NCBI GenBank assembly: GCA_016292095.1
Contig: JAEFAB010000040.1
Coordinates: 1-64,000 of the forward strand
DNA length: 64,000 nt
Direction: 5' to 3'
DNA from: Eubacterium sp.
GTDB taxonomy: Bacteria > Bacillota > Clostridia > Lachnospirales > Lachnospiraceae
The notes under the pieces: generated by a model
What the model was told of the DNA's origin: nothing
The model's database searches: none
What the model saw: the letters and a program-made list of their open reading frames with translations, nothing else
Translations under genes and position numbers: made by a program
Shown here: positions 9,838 through 16,368 of the stretch, in pieces
Numbering within the stretch: position 1 is the stretch's first letter
Layout: each line of letters begins with the position of its first letter

Positions 9838-10770
9838 CTAAATCCTTTCAAAGATTCTTAATTTAGAACTCTTTGATCTTGTGTTTGTTTCCATTTCCTC
9901 TTCTGAAGGGACGATTGGTTTTCTGGTAATCACTTTTCCCTTTGACTTCTTTCCACATACGCAAACCGGAAAATCCGGTGGACAGGTACATGGTTTTTCG
10001 TTTTCCCTAAACTTTGTCTTTACAATGCGATCTTCCAACGAATGAAATGTAATAATGCATATCCGACCTTTCGGATTCAAATGTTCTATCATGGAATCAA
10101 TGGATTCTCTCAGAACTGTTAACTCCTTATTCACTTCAATTCGAATCGCCTGGAAGGTTTTCTTTGCAGGATGTCCGTTTTTATGGAACTTCATTGGAAT
10201 TGCTCCTTTGATGATTTCACTCAACTCCTGCGTTGTTTTAATCGGCTTGTCCTTCCTTGCCATACAAATGTGTTTTGCAATGTTCTTTGCAAATTTGTCT
10301 TCTCCGTAATCTCTGATGATTCGGAAAAGTTCGTTTTCACTATATTCATTTACAACATTCTCTGCTGTAATAACCTGCCTCTGATCCATTCTCATATCAA
10401 GAGGTGCATCACTCTTATAGGAAAACCCTCTTTCGAGATTGTCTAACTGATAGGAAGAAACTCCTAAATCCAAAACAATCCCATCCACCTTTGAGACTCC
10501 TAAATCCTTTAAAATTGTCTCTATCTCGCAATAGTTACTTCGAACTAATGTTATTTTGTCTTCAAATTCACTTAAGCGTTTTCTCGCTGCTTCTAATGCA
10601 TCTCCGTCCTGGTCAATACCAATTAATCTTCCTTTATCAGACAGTCTTTTGCATATTTCATAAGAATGTCCGCCACCGCCTAGCGTTCCGTCAACATAGA
10701 TACCATCCGGATTTATGTTTAAGCCTTCAATGGTTTCATCAAGTAATACTGATACATGTTTGAAATCCAT
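9838..10770 (-). CDS. rsmH: 16S rRNA (cytosine-1402 N4)-methyltransferase RsmH
   Basis: SAM-dependent methylase modifying C1402 of 16S rRNA in the decoding centre. The SAM-binding motif [12 protein letters not shown] (about residues 25-36), LGVSSYQLD with an upstream LDLG, the RAFQAIR-like [10 protein letters not shown], and [12 protein letters not shown] are all visible. At 310 aa it is standard. A cysteine cluster near the C-terminus ([13 protein letters not shown]) is typical of Clostridia. It follows mraZ in the dcw cluster. Confidence 0.97.
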   Translation of the reverse strand: MDFKHVSVLLDETIEGLNINPDGIYVDGTLGGGGHSYEICKRLSDKGRLIGIDQDGDALEAARKRLSEFEDKITLVRSNYCEIETILKDLGVSKVDGIVLDLGVSSYQLDNLERGFSYKSDAPLDMRMDQRQVITAENVVNEYSENELFRIIRDYGEDKFAKNIAKHICMARKDKPIKTTQELSEIIKGAIPMKFHKNGHPAKKTFQAIRIEVNKELTVLRESIDSMIEHLNPKGRICIITFHSLEDRIVKTKFRENEKPCTCPPDFPVCVCGKKSKGKVITRKPIVPSEEEMETNTRSKSSKLRIFERI

Positions 10771-10800
10771 TTCAACGCCTTCTTTCTTATGCTTTACTGA

Positions 10801-11250
10801 TTAAATTCCTTTTTCTGCCATGTAAGCGGCTAAGTCATCAATTTTTGCTTCCACATCGTCACCTTCCATGTAAGCAAACATCTGCTCGTTCCACTTATCT
10901 ATATTCCAAATTTCCATTCGGTTTCCTACGCCTACCCAAACAACTTCTTTGTCTAAGGACGCGAATCCCCTTAAAGCTGGTGGCATGAGAATTCTTCCCA
11001 GCTTATCAGTTTCAAGGGTAAATGCGCCTGCGAGGAAAAATCGATTGAAATCTCTGACTTTCTTATCAGCAAATGGTAAACTGCTTAACTTCTCTTCCAG
11101 TGCCTCCCATGCTTCTTTGGAGTACGCAAAAAGACATCCGTCCAGACCTCTGGTAACCACAACACTGGTACCGAGTTCTTCACGGAACTTCGCCGGGACG
11201 ATGGTTCGACCCTTTGTATCCATTTTTTGTGTATGTTCTCCTGTAAACAT
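10801..11250 (-). CDS. mraZ: Transcriptional regulator MraZ
   Basis: Ring-forming AbrB-fold DNA-binding protein that controls the dcw promoter. The two internal repeats are visible, each with a DxxGR core: DTKGRTIVPAKFRE (about 11-24) and DKLGRILMPPALRG. At 149 aa it is standard length. It is first in the cluster, with AGAGGA 7 nt before ATG. Its own promoter region carries GTGGT repeats at 10-11 bp phasing, fitting autoregulation. Confidence 0.97.
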   Translation of the reverse strand: MFTGEHTQKMDTKGRTIVPAKFREELGTSVVVTRGLDGCLFAYSKEAWEALEEKLSSLPFADKKVRDFNRFFLAGAFTLETDKLGRILMPPALRGFASLDKEVVWVGVGNRMEIWNIDKWNEQMFAYMEGDDVEAKIDDLAAYMAEKGI

Positions 11251-11308
11251 TTTGGGATCCTCTGTTTTCTTGTGTGTTGGTAAAACTTGGTACTTTTTTC
11301 ATATTTTC

Positions 11309-11384
11309 TACCACTTTTTACCACTTATTGACATCAATTTACCACTTATAAGGAAATTTTATACCATTTTTGCCACTATTGCAA
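11309..11384 (-). promoter_or_regulatory. mraZ promoter with MraZ-box-like repeats
   Basis: On the minus strand TTGCAA (11384-11379) and TAAAAT (11361-11356) are 17 nt apart. AGTGGT-type repeats occur at 11347-11340, 11326-11319 and 11316-11309, with degenerate ones (AGTGGC, ATGGTA) near 11377-11371 and 11368-11362. Spacings are about 10 or 21 bp, i.e. one face of the helix. MraZ of other Firmicutes and Mycoplasma binds GTGG-type direct repeats; binding here is inferred. Confidence 0.7.
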
Positions 11385-11594
11385 CCCCTTTTTTTGAAAT
11401 ATTTTTCTTTTTTCCCCTGTATTTATGGGGGAAATCCATGGAATTTTGATAAGGTGTAAAAAAGTGGAAAAGAAAACCAACTTTTTGGCATTTTCCTTCC
11501 CACTTTGTGTCATTTTTGTTTTTTCTATGGAATTTCCACCCTGTTTTTCTCTTTTTTTGTTTTGTAGCTACGCCAGAGTTTTGTCCGGGATTGA

Positions 11595-11955
11595 CTTTTA
11601 CCTTAACATTTCCTGTTTTTCATTTCATAAGGCATGTTGAAACATCTCATTTTGTATATGTAATCCATATGTTTCAATTTTTTCCACTTTTTAGGGTACA
11701 ACAAATTTTTTCATTCATTTCCTTTGTACCCTTTGCCAAACATTTTTTATTTTCACAAGGTACACTCCCCACTTTGTCCGTTTCTCAAACGTACCCTATT
11801 CTCTGCACTTTTCGAGTCCATAGGGTACCCTACCATTTTTTGCCATACAAAACTGTACCTTACTTTCAGTGCTTTTTGAGTTCATATGTTACACACTCAT
11901 TTTTTCACTTTCACAACTGTACCTTATGTTTCACTCTTTTTCATCTTGTAAGGAC
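11595..11955. repeat. Array 1: alternately inverted GTACC(Y)TA motifs, 64-bp dimer period
   Basis: Inside the 772-nt spacer between lgt and mraZ, TAC cores occur at 11697, 11727, 11761, 11792, 11826, 11856, 11890 and 11920, plus a degenerate GTAAGG at 11949. Intervals are 30, 34, 31, 34, 30, 34, 30, 29. Orientation alternates: AGGGTAC, GTACCC, AAGGTAC, GTACCC, AGGGTAC, GTACCT, degenerate GTTACA, GTACCT. A further TACCTTA at 11599 and weak units at about 11631 and 11660 may extend it leftwards. Between cores the plus strand is pyrimidine-rich. It lies beyond the lgt terminator and upstream of the mraZ promoter, so it may act as DNA. The rest of the spacer (about 11400-11595) is T-rich with nothing I recognise. 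Confidence 0.75.
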
Positions 11956-11972
11956 TCCCCTGCCCCATAAAT

Positions 11973-12003
11973 AAAAAAATCCCCTCTTTACCGAGTAAAG
12001 AGG
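11973..12003 (-). terminator. Intrinsic terminator of lgt
   Basis: CCTCTTTAC and GTAAAGAGG (11983-11991 and 11995-12003) form a 9-bp stem with a 3-nt loop. A seven-T tract follows on the minus strand (11979-11973). It lies 20 nt after the lgt stop. Confidence 0.9.
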
Positions 12004-12022
12004 AGATTGATCATCTCACATT

Positions 12023-12934
12023 TTATGATTCTGCGACCACTTTGTCGTTTTCGCTTTTTCTGCATTTCAACCGTATAACAAGCCAAATAATCGTTGCACC
12101 TACAAATACTGCAGCTGATAAAGCCTGCGATACAGGCCATCCGGTGATTGGCATTATCAATTGGTCTGAACGATATCCTTCTATAATGAAGCGGCCCAAT
12201 CCATACCCCATTAAATACCAAAGGATTACTTCGCCATCAAACTTTTTACGTTTCTTCATAACTAACAGGAAACAAAGTAAACCAAGATTCCATACCGACT
12301 CATAAAGGAACGTTGGCTGAACCTGAATATAATCAAGCTGTTCCAGTGTTTTCCCGGTCATCTTTTCCATTCCCTGTGCAACAGAGTCCGGCACCTGATA
12401 ACGTTCGTAGTTCTGGTCAAAGAAGATTCTCATGGCAAATCGATGACTATCCGACACCACCTGACCAAAGGCTTCTCTATTAAAGAAGTTTCCCCATCTT
12501 CCAATAATCTGTCCTAACAGTAATCCAAGAATTCCAGTATCACACATCTTTGGAAAAGACATTTTCTTGATTTTCGAATAAACAAAACAGGTAAGAATTG
12601 CCGTGATTACACCTCCGTAAATGGCCAATCCACCGTTTCTGATATTAATGATCGATAACAGGTTTCCTTTGTACTCATCCCAGGAAAATATAACATAGTA
12701 AATTCTCGCACCGATAACACTAAGGATGATTGCATAAATCGCAAAGTCCAAATAGTCGTTCGGGTCCTGCCCTGTAATCTTTGCTTCATGGCAGGCAATC
12801 ATAATTCCCATAATCATGCCAAAGGCAATAATCATTCCGTAAAATGCAATGTCCAAACCAAACAGATTCACGGACTTTGGTAAATTATTCAGTGTAATAT
12901 TCAAATTTGGAAATTGAATTGAAGTAAGTAACAT
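12023..12934 (-). CDS. lgt: Prolipoprotein diacylglyceryl transferase Lgt
   Basis: Membrane enzyme moving diacylglycerol from phosphatidylglycerol to the lipobox cysteine of prelipoproteins. About seven membrane segments are visible, with GARIYYV (R77), GGLAIYGG (101-108), the family signature GRWGNFFNREAFG (145-157) and QPTFLYES. I start it at the ATG at 12934, with AGAGGA about 8 nt upstream, giving 303 aa. The reading frame stays open for 42 more codons through a repeated spacer sequence, but that extension (KAGPGLE repeats) has no counterpart in the family and lacks a good Shine-Dalgarno. It is transcribed alone and ends in a strong terminator. Confidence 0.93.
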   Translation of the reverse strand: MLLTSIQFPNLNITLNNLPKSVNLFGLDIAFYGMIIAFGMIMGIMIACHEAKITGQDPNDYLDFAIYAIILSVIGARIYYVIFSWDEYKGNLLSIINIRNGGLAIYGGVITAILTCFVYSKIKKMSFPKMCDTGILGLLLGQIIGRWGNFFNREAFGQVVSDSHRFAMRIFFDQNYERYQVPDSVAQGMEKMTGKTLEQLDYIQVQPTFLYESVWNLGLLCFLLVMKKRKKFDGEVILWYLMGYGLGRFIIEGYRSDQLIMPITGWPVSQALSAAVFVGATIIWLVIRLKCRKSENDKVVAES

Positions 12935-12955
12935 TTTAGTATCCTCTTTTCCATT

Positions 12956-13094
12956 TTCTAAGCCGGGTCCAGCTTTTTCCAAGCCGGGTCCAGCTCGAAA
13001 ATCATTGATTTTCTCGTCCCCGACTTCCTCTCCTTCTAAGCTGGGTCCAGCTTTTTCCAAGCCGGGTCCAGCTCGAAAATCATTGATTTTCTCG
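12956..13094. repeat. Two 61-bp direct repeats at 78-bp period with inner 21-bp repeats
   Basis: 12956-13016 and 13034-13094 are identical except for one base (AGCCGGG versus AGCTGGG). Each copy contains two tandem AAGCCGGGTCCAGCT units and a near-palindrome GAAAATCATTGATTTTC. The 78-bp period keeps the lgt frame open upstream of the true start. The block lies in the spacer between the diverging lgt and ychF genes. Confidence 0.9.
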
Positions 13095-13113
13095 CTGGTT
13101 GGCTCACGCCAAC

Positions 13114-13176
13114 TTCAAGAAACAAAAACGAATCTTCCGTCCGCAAGCGGCCGAAGCTCCCTTTTTGTTTCTTGAA
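13114..13176. other. Large perfect-arm hairpin in the lgt-ychF spacer
   Basis: TTCAAGAAACAAAAA (13114-13128) and TTTTTGTTTCTTGAA (13162-13176) are perfect 15-bp arms. The 33-nt loop holds an inner hairpin (CCGC-AA-GCGG flanked by CTTC/GAAG). A smaller GTTGGC-TCAC-GCCAAC hairpin precedes it. ACCCGGCTT at 13177-13185 is the inverse of AAGCCGGGT at the left end of the repeat block, so 12960-13185 is bounded by inverted ends. It could be a small mobile or intergenic repeat element; function is unknown. Confidence 0.7.
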
Positions 13177-13288
13177 CCCGGCTTTGTGCTATTCCATTGT
13201 ACTAGTTATCATTTTCAAAATCAATAAAATATGTTAAACTGTTCTTTAGTGTGTTTACACCATGAATGTTTTATTGGAGGTTTTTATT

Positions 13289-14386
13289 ATGAAGTTAGGT
13301 ATTGTTGGCCTTCCTAATGTGGGCAAAAGTACTTTATTTAATTCATTAACTAAGGCAGGTGCGGAATCTGCGAACTATCCGTTCTGTACCATCGACCCAA
13401 ACGTTGGTGTTGTTCCGGTACCGGATGAACGTATTGATAAGCTGACTGCTTTATATAATTCAAAGAAGACCATTCCGGCTGTCATTGAATTTGTGGATAT
13501 TGCCGGATTAGTAAAAGGTGCATCTAAAGGAGAAGGTTTAGGAAACCAGTTCCTTGCAAATATTCGTGAAGTTGATGCGATTGTTCATGTTGTCCGTTGT
13601 TTTGAAAATTCTAACATTGTTCATGTGGACGGAAACATCAATCCGCTTCGTGATATCGAAACAATCAACTACGAATTAATCTTTTCCGATGTAGAAATTC
13701 TGGAACGTAGAATTTCCAAGACTACAAGAGGCGCGAGAAACGATAAAGCGTTGGCAAAAGAATTGGCATTCCAGGAAAAGGTTAAAGCATTTTTGGAAGA
13801 AGGGAATCTTGCAATTAAAATGGAATTGGATGACGAAGATGAAGAAGCATGGATGGCTGAATACAATCTTTTGACAGCAAAGCCTGTTATCTTTGCAGCT
13901 AATGTATCTGAAGATGACTTGGCTGATGACGGTGCATCCAACGAAAATGTAGCTGCTGTTCGTAAGTTTGCGGAAGAAAACAACAGCGAAGTATTCGTAA
14001 TCAGTGCTGAGATTGAACAGGAAATTTCAGAATTGGATGATGAAGAAAAAGAAATGTTCCTGGATGATTTGGGAATCAAGGAATCCGGTCTTGATAAATT
14101 AATCAAGGCAAGCTACTCTCTTCTCGGTTTAATCAGTTACCTGACATCCGGAGAAGACGAAACAAGAGCATGGACCATTAAAGTTGGTACCAAGGCTCCA
14201 CAGGCTGCCGGAAAGATTCATACAGATTTTGAACGTGGATTCATCTGTGCAGAAGTTGTAAAATACACCGACTTAATTGAAAGCGGTTCATTGACAAAGG
14301 CGAAAGAAAAAGGTCTTGTTGGTTTACAGGGTAAAGATTATGTAGTTCAGGACGGCGATGTTATTACATTCCGTTTCAACGTATAA
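13289..14386 (+). CDS. ychF: Redox-regulated ATPase/GTPase YchF (Obg-like)
   Basis: Obg-family P-loop NTPase that prefers ATP and associates with ribosomes and stress responses. Visible are GLPNVGKST (residues 7-15), the G3-like DIAGLVKGASKGEGLGNQFL, NVSEDD in place of NKxD, and a C-terminal TGS domain ending in DGDVITFRFNV. The start at 13289 is supported by GGAGG 8 nt upstream and gives 365 aa, the usual length. An ATG nine codons earlier lacks a Shine-Dalgarno. It is the only plus-strand protein gene here and diverges from lgt. Confidence 0.97.
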   Translation: MKLGIVGLPNVGKSTLFNSLTKAGAESANYPFCTIDPNVGVVPVPDERIDKLTALYNSKKTIPAVIEFVDIAGLVKGASKGEGLGNQFLANIREVDAIVHVVRCFENSNIVHVDGNINPLRDIETINYELIFSDVEILERRISKTTRGARNDKALAKELAFQEKVKAFLEEGNLAIKMELDDEDEEAWMAEYNLLTAKPVIFAANVSEDDLADDGASNENVAAVRKFAEENNSEVFVISAEIEQEISELDDEEKEMFLDDLGIKESGLDKLIKASYSLLGLISYLTSGEDETRAWTIKVGTKAPQAAGKIHTDFERGFICAEVVKYTDLIESGSLTKAKEKGLVGLQGKDYVVQDGDVITFRFNV

Positions 14387-14400
14387 TTAACAGATACGAA

Positions 14401-14438
14401 AAGGGATTGACGCAATAGCGACAATCCCTTATTTTTTT
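14401..14438 (+). terminator. Intrinsic terminator of ychF
   Basis: AAGGGATTG (14401-14409) pairs with CAATCCCTT (14422-14430), followed by a seven-T tract (14432-14438). The 3' arm overlaps the last codons of the converging GIY-YIG gene. Confidence 0.9.
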
Positions 14439-14740
14439 ACCTCATACCGGGAGCAGTCTACCTGTTCTTTGAACACCTGCTCCAATTCCCCGGTACGTAT
14501 TATTGTTTCTTTCTGTACTTTCGTCAGTTTCTTTATATGATATTCCAGTTTTGATGCCAATTGCCGATTCTCACATTGCCAAGCGCACTCCAGTTGCTTG
14601 ACCCCATGGGTTCTGGTGTACTTGGCACTCTTCTCCCCCTGCCGGGAATGTTCCTGAAATCTTCGTTGAAGATCCGTAGTGATGCCGGTATAAATCGAGT
14701 CATCCCGACATCGTAACATATAAACGTAATAATTACTCAT
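14429..14740 (-). CDS. GIY-YIG nuclease superfamily protein (YhbQ/YazA-like, UPF0213)
   Basis: Small single-domain GIY-YIG protein. The YVYMLRC...SIYTGITTDLQRRFQEH layout at the N-terminus matches the YhbQ/YazA group, with the conserved Tyr, Arg and His region visible. At 103 aa it is near the usual length. I start it at 14740, where ATG overlaps the rpe stop (ATGAGTAA), implying coupled translation; an ATG ten codons upstream lies deeper in rpe. It follows rpe and is probably the last gene of the priA-to-rpe operon. Its cellular role is not established; a DNA-structure nuclease function is family-level inference. Confidence 0.88.
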   Translation of the reverse strand: MSNYYVYMLRCRDDSIYTGITTDLQRRFQEHSRQGEKSAKYTRTHGVKQLECAWQCENRQLASKLEYHIKKLTKVQKETIIRTGELEQVFKEQVDCSRYEVKK

Positions 14741-15392
14741 ACTTTGCAAAACTCTTTTTAAATTCAACAATATTTTCTTCCACGTTTCCTCCGTAAACTG
14801 CAGAACCTGCTACGATTACATTGGCTCCCGCTTCCAAAGGAATATCCACGTTGGAAAGTTTAACCCCACCGTCCACTTCAATCAGTGTTTTCAAATTGTA
14901 TTCTGTCACGATGGCATTCACAATTTCAATTTTTTCTGTACATTCGTCAATATAAGACTGTCCGCCAAATCCCGGATGTACTGTCATAACAAGGATCATT
15001 TCAACCTTGTCAATGTATGGAGTGATATCTTCTACCGGTGTTTCCGGATTCAATGCCAAACCGGCATCCAGTCCTTCTGCATGAATGGCATCAATCGTTG
15101 CCTGTACATCTTCACAGGCTTCCACATGAATTGTAAGCATATTGGCACCGGCATCTTTAAACGCCTTGATATAACGGATTGGTTCCTGAATCATTAAATG
15201 AACATCAAAATATTTTTCCGTATGTTTTCTAGCATCCTTCACAACCGGAACGCCAATCGAAATGTTCGGAACAAACATTCCGTCCATAACGTCTACATGA
15301 ATCCAGTCGCATCCTGCCTTATCGATGCGTTCAATATCCTTTCCTAAATTTGCAAAATCTGCTGATAATATTGATGGTGCTAATTGAATCAT
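14733..15392 (-). CDS. rpe: Ribulose-phosphate 3-epimerase
   Basis: TIM-barrel enzyme interconverting ribulose-5-phosphate and xylulose-5-phosphate in the pentose phosphate pathway. Visible motifs are LAPSILSADF (4-13), HVDVMDGMFVPN (metal and catalytic residues), MTVHPGFGGQ and EVDGGV. The 219 aa length is standard. AGGAG precedes the ATG. It sits immediately after rsgA, the common Firmicutes order. Confidence 0.97.
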   Translation of the reverse strand: MIQLAPSILSADFANLGKDIERIDKAGCDWIHVDVMDGMFVPNISIGVPVVKDARKHTEKYFDVHLMIQEPIRYIKAFKDAGANMLTIHVEACEDVQATIDAIHAEGLDAGLALNPETPVEDITPYIDKVEMILVMTVHPGFGGQSYIDECTEKIEIVNAIVTEYNLKTLIEVDGGVKLSNVDIPLEAGANVIVAGSAVYGGNVEENIVEFKKSFAKYE

Positions 15393-15413
15393 TTTGTACT
15401 CCTCTCAACTCTG

Positions 15414-16295
15414 TTAATATCGGTTTTCCTGTTCCTTTAATTCTTCATACATCAGTTGATAATTTCTATAACGGCTTTCGGATATTTTACCTTCTTCCAA
15501 CGCCTGTTTTACCCTGCAATCCGGCTCATTGATATGCGCGCAGCCGATAAAGCGACATTGGTTGGTATAGTCCCAAAACTCCGGAAAACAATCTTCCAGT
15601 TTCTCTTTGGTCATTCCCGGAACAAACAAGGAACTGAATCCCGGTGTATCAATTACATAAGTTTCTTCTGCCGTATGGAAGATTTCCGAATGTCTTGTAG
15701 TATGCTTACCTCTTCCGATTTTATCACTGACCTGTCCGGTTTCCATCGTGTAATTTTGCGTCAGGGCATTCAGCATAGAGGATTTTCCCACACCGGAAGG
15801 GCCTGCAAAAACAGTACTTTTCCCTTTCAGTAGTTCTTCCACTTCCTTGACGCCACTTTCTTCTGTGGTGCTGGTGAAAAGAACCTGATACCCCGCATTA
15901 TTGTAAATCGTCTTCAATTCTTCCATCAGCGCTTCTTCACCAATATCTGTTTTATTAAAGCAAATGATGGTTTCAATGTTCTGACACTCCATCATTACCA
16001 AAAACCGGTCCAACAAATTCAAATTCGGATCCGGCTGCTTCACCGCAAAGACAATCATTGCCTGGTCCACATTGGACACTGCCGGTCGAATCAATTCATT
16101 CTGACGTGGAAGGATTTCTGTAATGTTTCCCTTCTTCTCCTCTTCATCAATCACATCAATGGAAACATTATCTCCCACCAACGGTTTCACTTTTCTGTTT
16201 CTAAATATTCCTTTTGCCTTGCATTCATACAATCCATGCTTTTCCACATAGACATAATAAAACCCGGCAATTCCCTTGACGATTTTTCCTTGCAT
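15414..16295 (-). CDS. rsgA: Ribosome small subunit-dependent GTPase RsgA
   Basis: Circularly permuted GTPase that checks late 30S subunit maturation. Visible are the N-terminal OB-fold, the G4 motif FNKTDI preceding the P-loop GPSGVGKSSMLN, DTPGFSS, and the C-terminal zinc knuckle with CRFIGCAHINEPDC. At 293 aa it is typical. It lies between prkC and rpe. A spacer hairpin separates it from prkC. Confidence 0.96.
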   Translation of the reverse strand: MQGKIVKGIAGFYYVYVEKHGLYECKAKGIFRNRKVKPLVGDNVSIDVIDEEEKKGNITEILPRQNELIRPAVSNVDQAMIVFAVKQPDPNLNLLDRFLVMMECQNIETIICFNKTDIGEEALMEELKTIYNNAGYQVLFTSTTEESGVKEVEELLKGKSTVFAGPSGVGKSSMLNALTQNYTMETGQVSDKIGRGKHTTRHSEIFHTAEETYVIDTPGFSSLFVPGMTKEKLEDCFPEFWDYTNQCRFIGCAHINEPDCRVKQALEEGKISESRYRNYQLMYEELKEQENRY

Positions 16296-16335
16296 TCAAG
16301 ACCTTCCTTATCGTTTATCCCGTGTAATCACACAG

Positions 16336-16359
16336 ATGCCCACCGCATCGGGTGGGCAT
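16336..16359. other. Hairpin between prkC and rsgA
   Basis: ATGCCCACC and GGTGGGCAT form a 9-bp GC-rich stem with a 6-nt loop. The T-rich tail lies on the plus-strand side, so it does not look like a terminator for the minus-strand operon. It could be an RNA-processing or stability element between prkC and rsgA. Confidence 0.5.
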
Positions 16360-16368
16360 TTAATTTTG

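Noticed and set aside
11400..11595. Plus-strand open frames in the mraZ-lgt spacer
   Set aside because: Phe/Ser/Pro-rich products of T-rich DNA without Shine-Dalgarno; they overlap the repeat array and promoter region.
11595..11955. CRISPR array
   Set aside because: The 64-bp period is CRISPR-like, but no conserved repeat longer than about 8 bp exists, units alternate in orientation, and no cas genes are present.
12935..13060. N-terminal extension of Lgt by 42 codons
   Set aside because: It encodes only repeat-derived KAGPGLE units, lacks a Shine-Dalgarno, and the family N-terminus starts at 12934.
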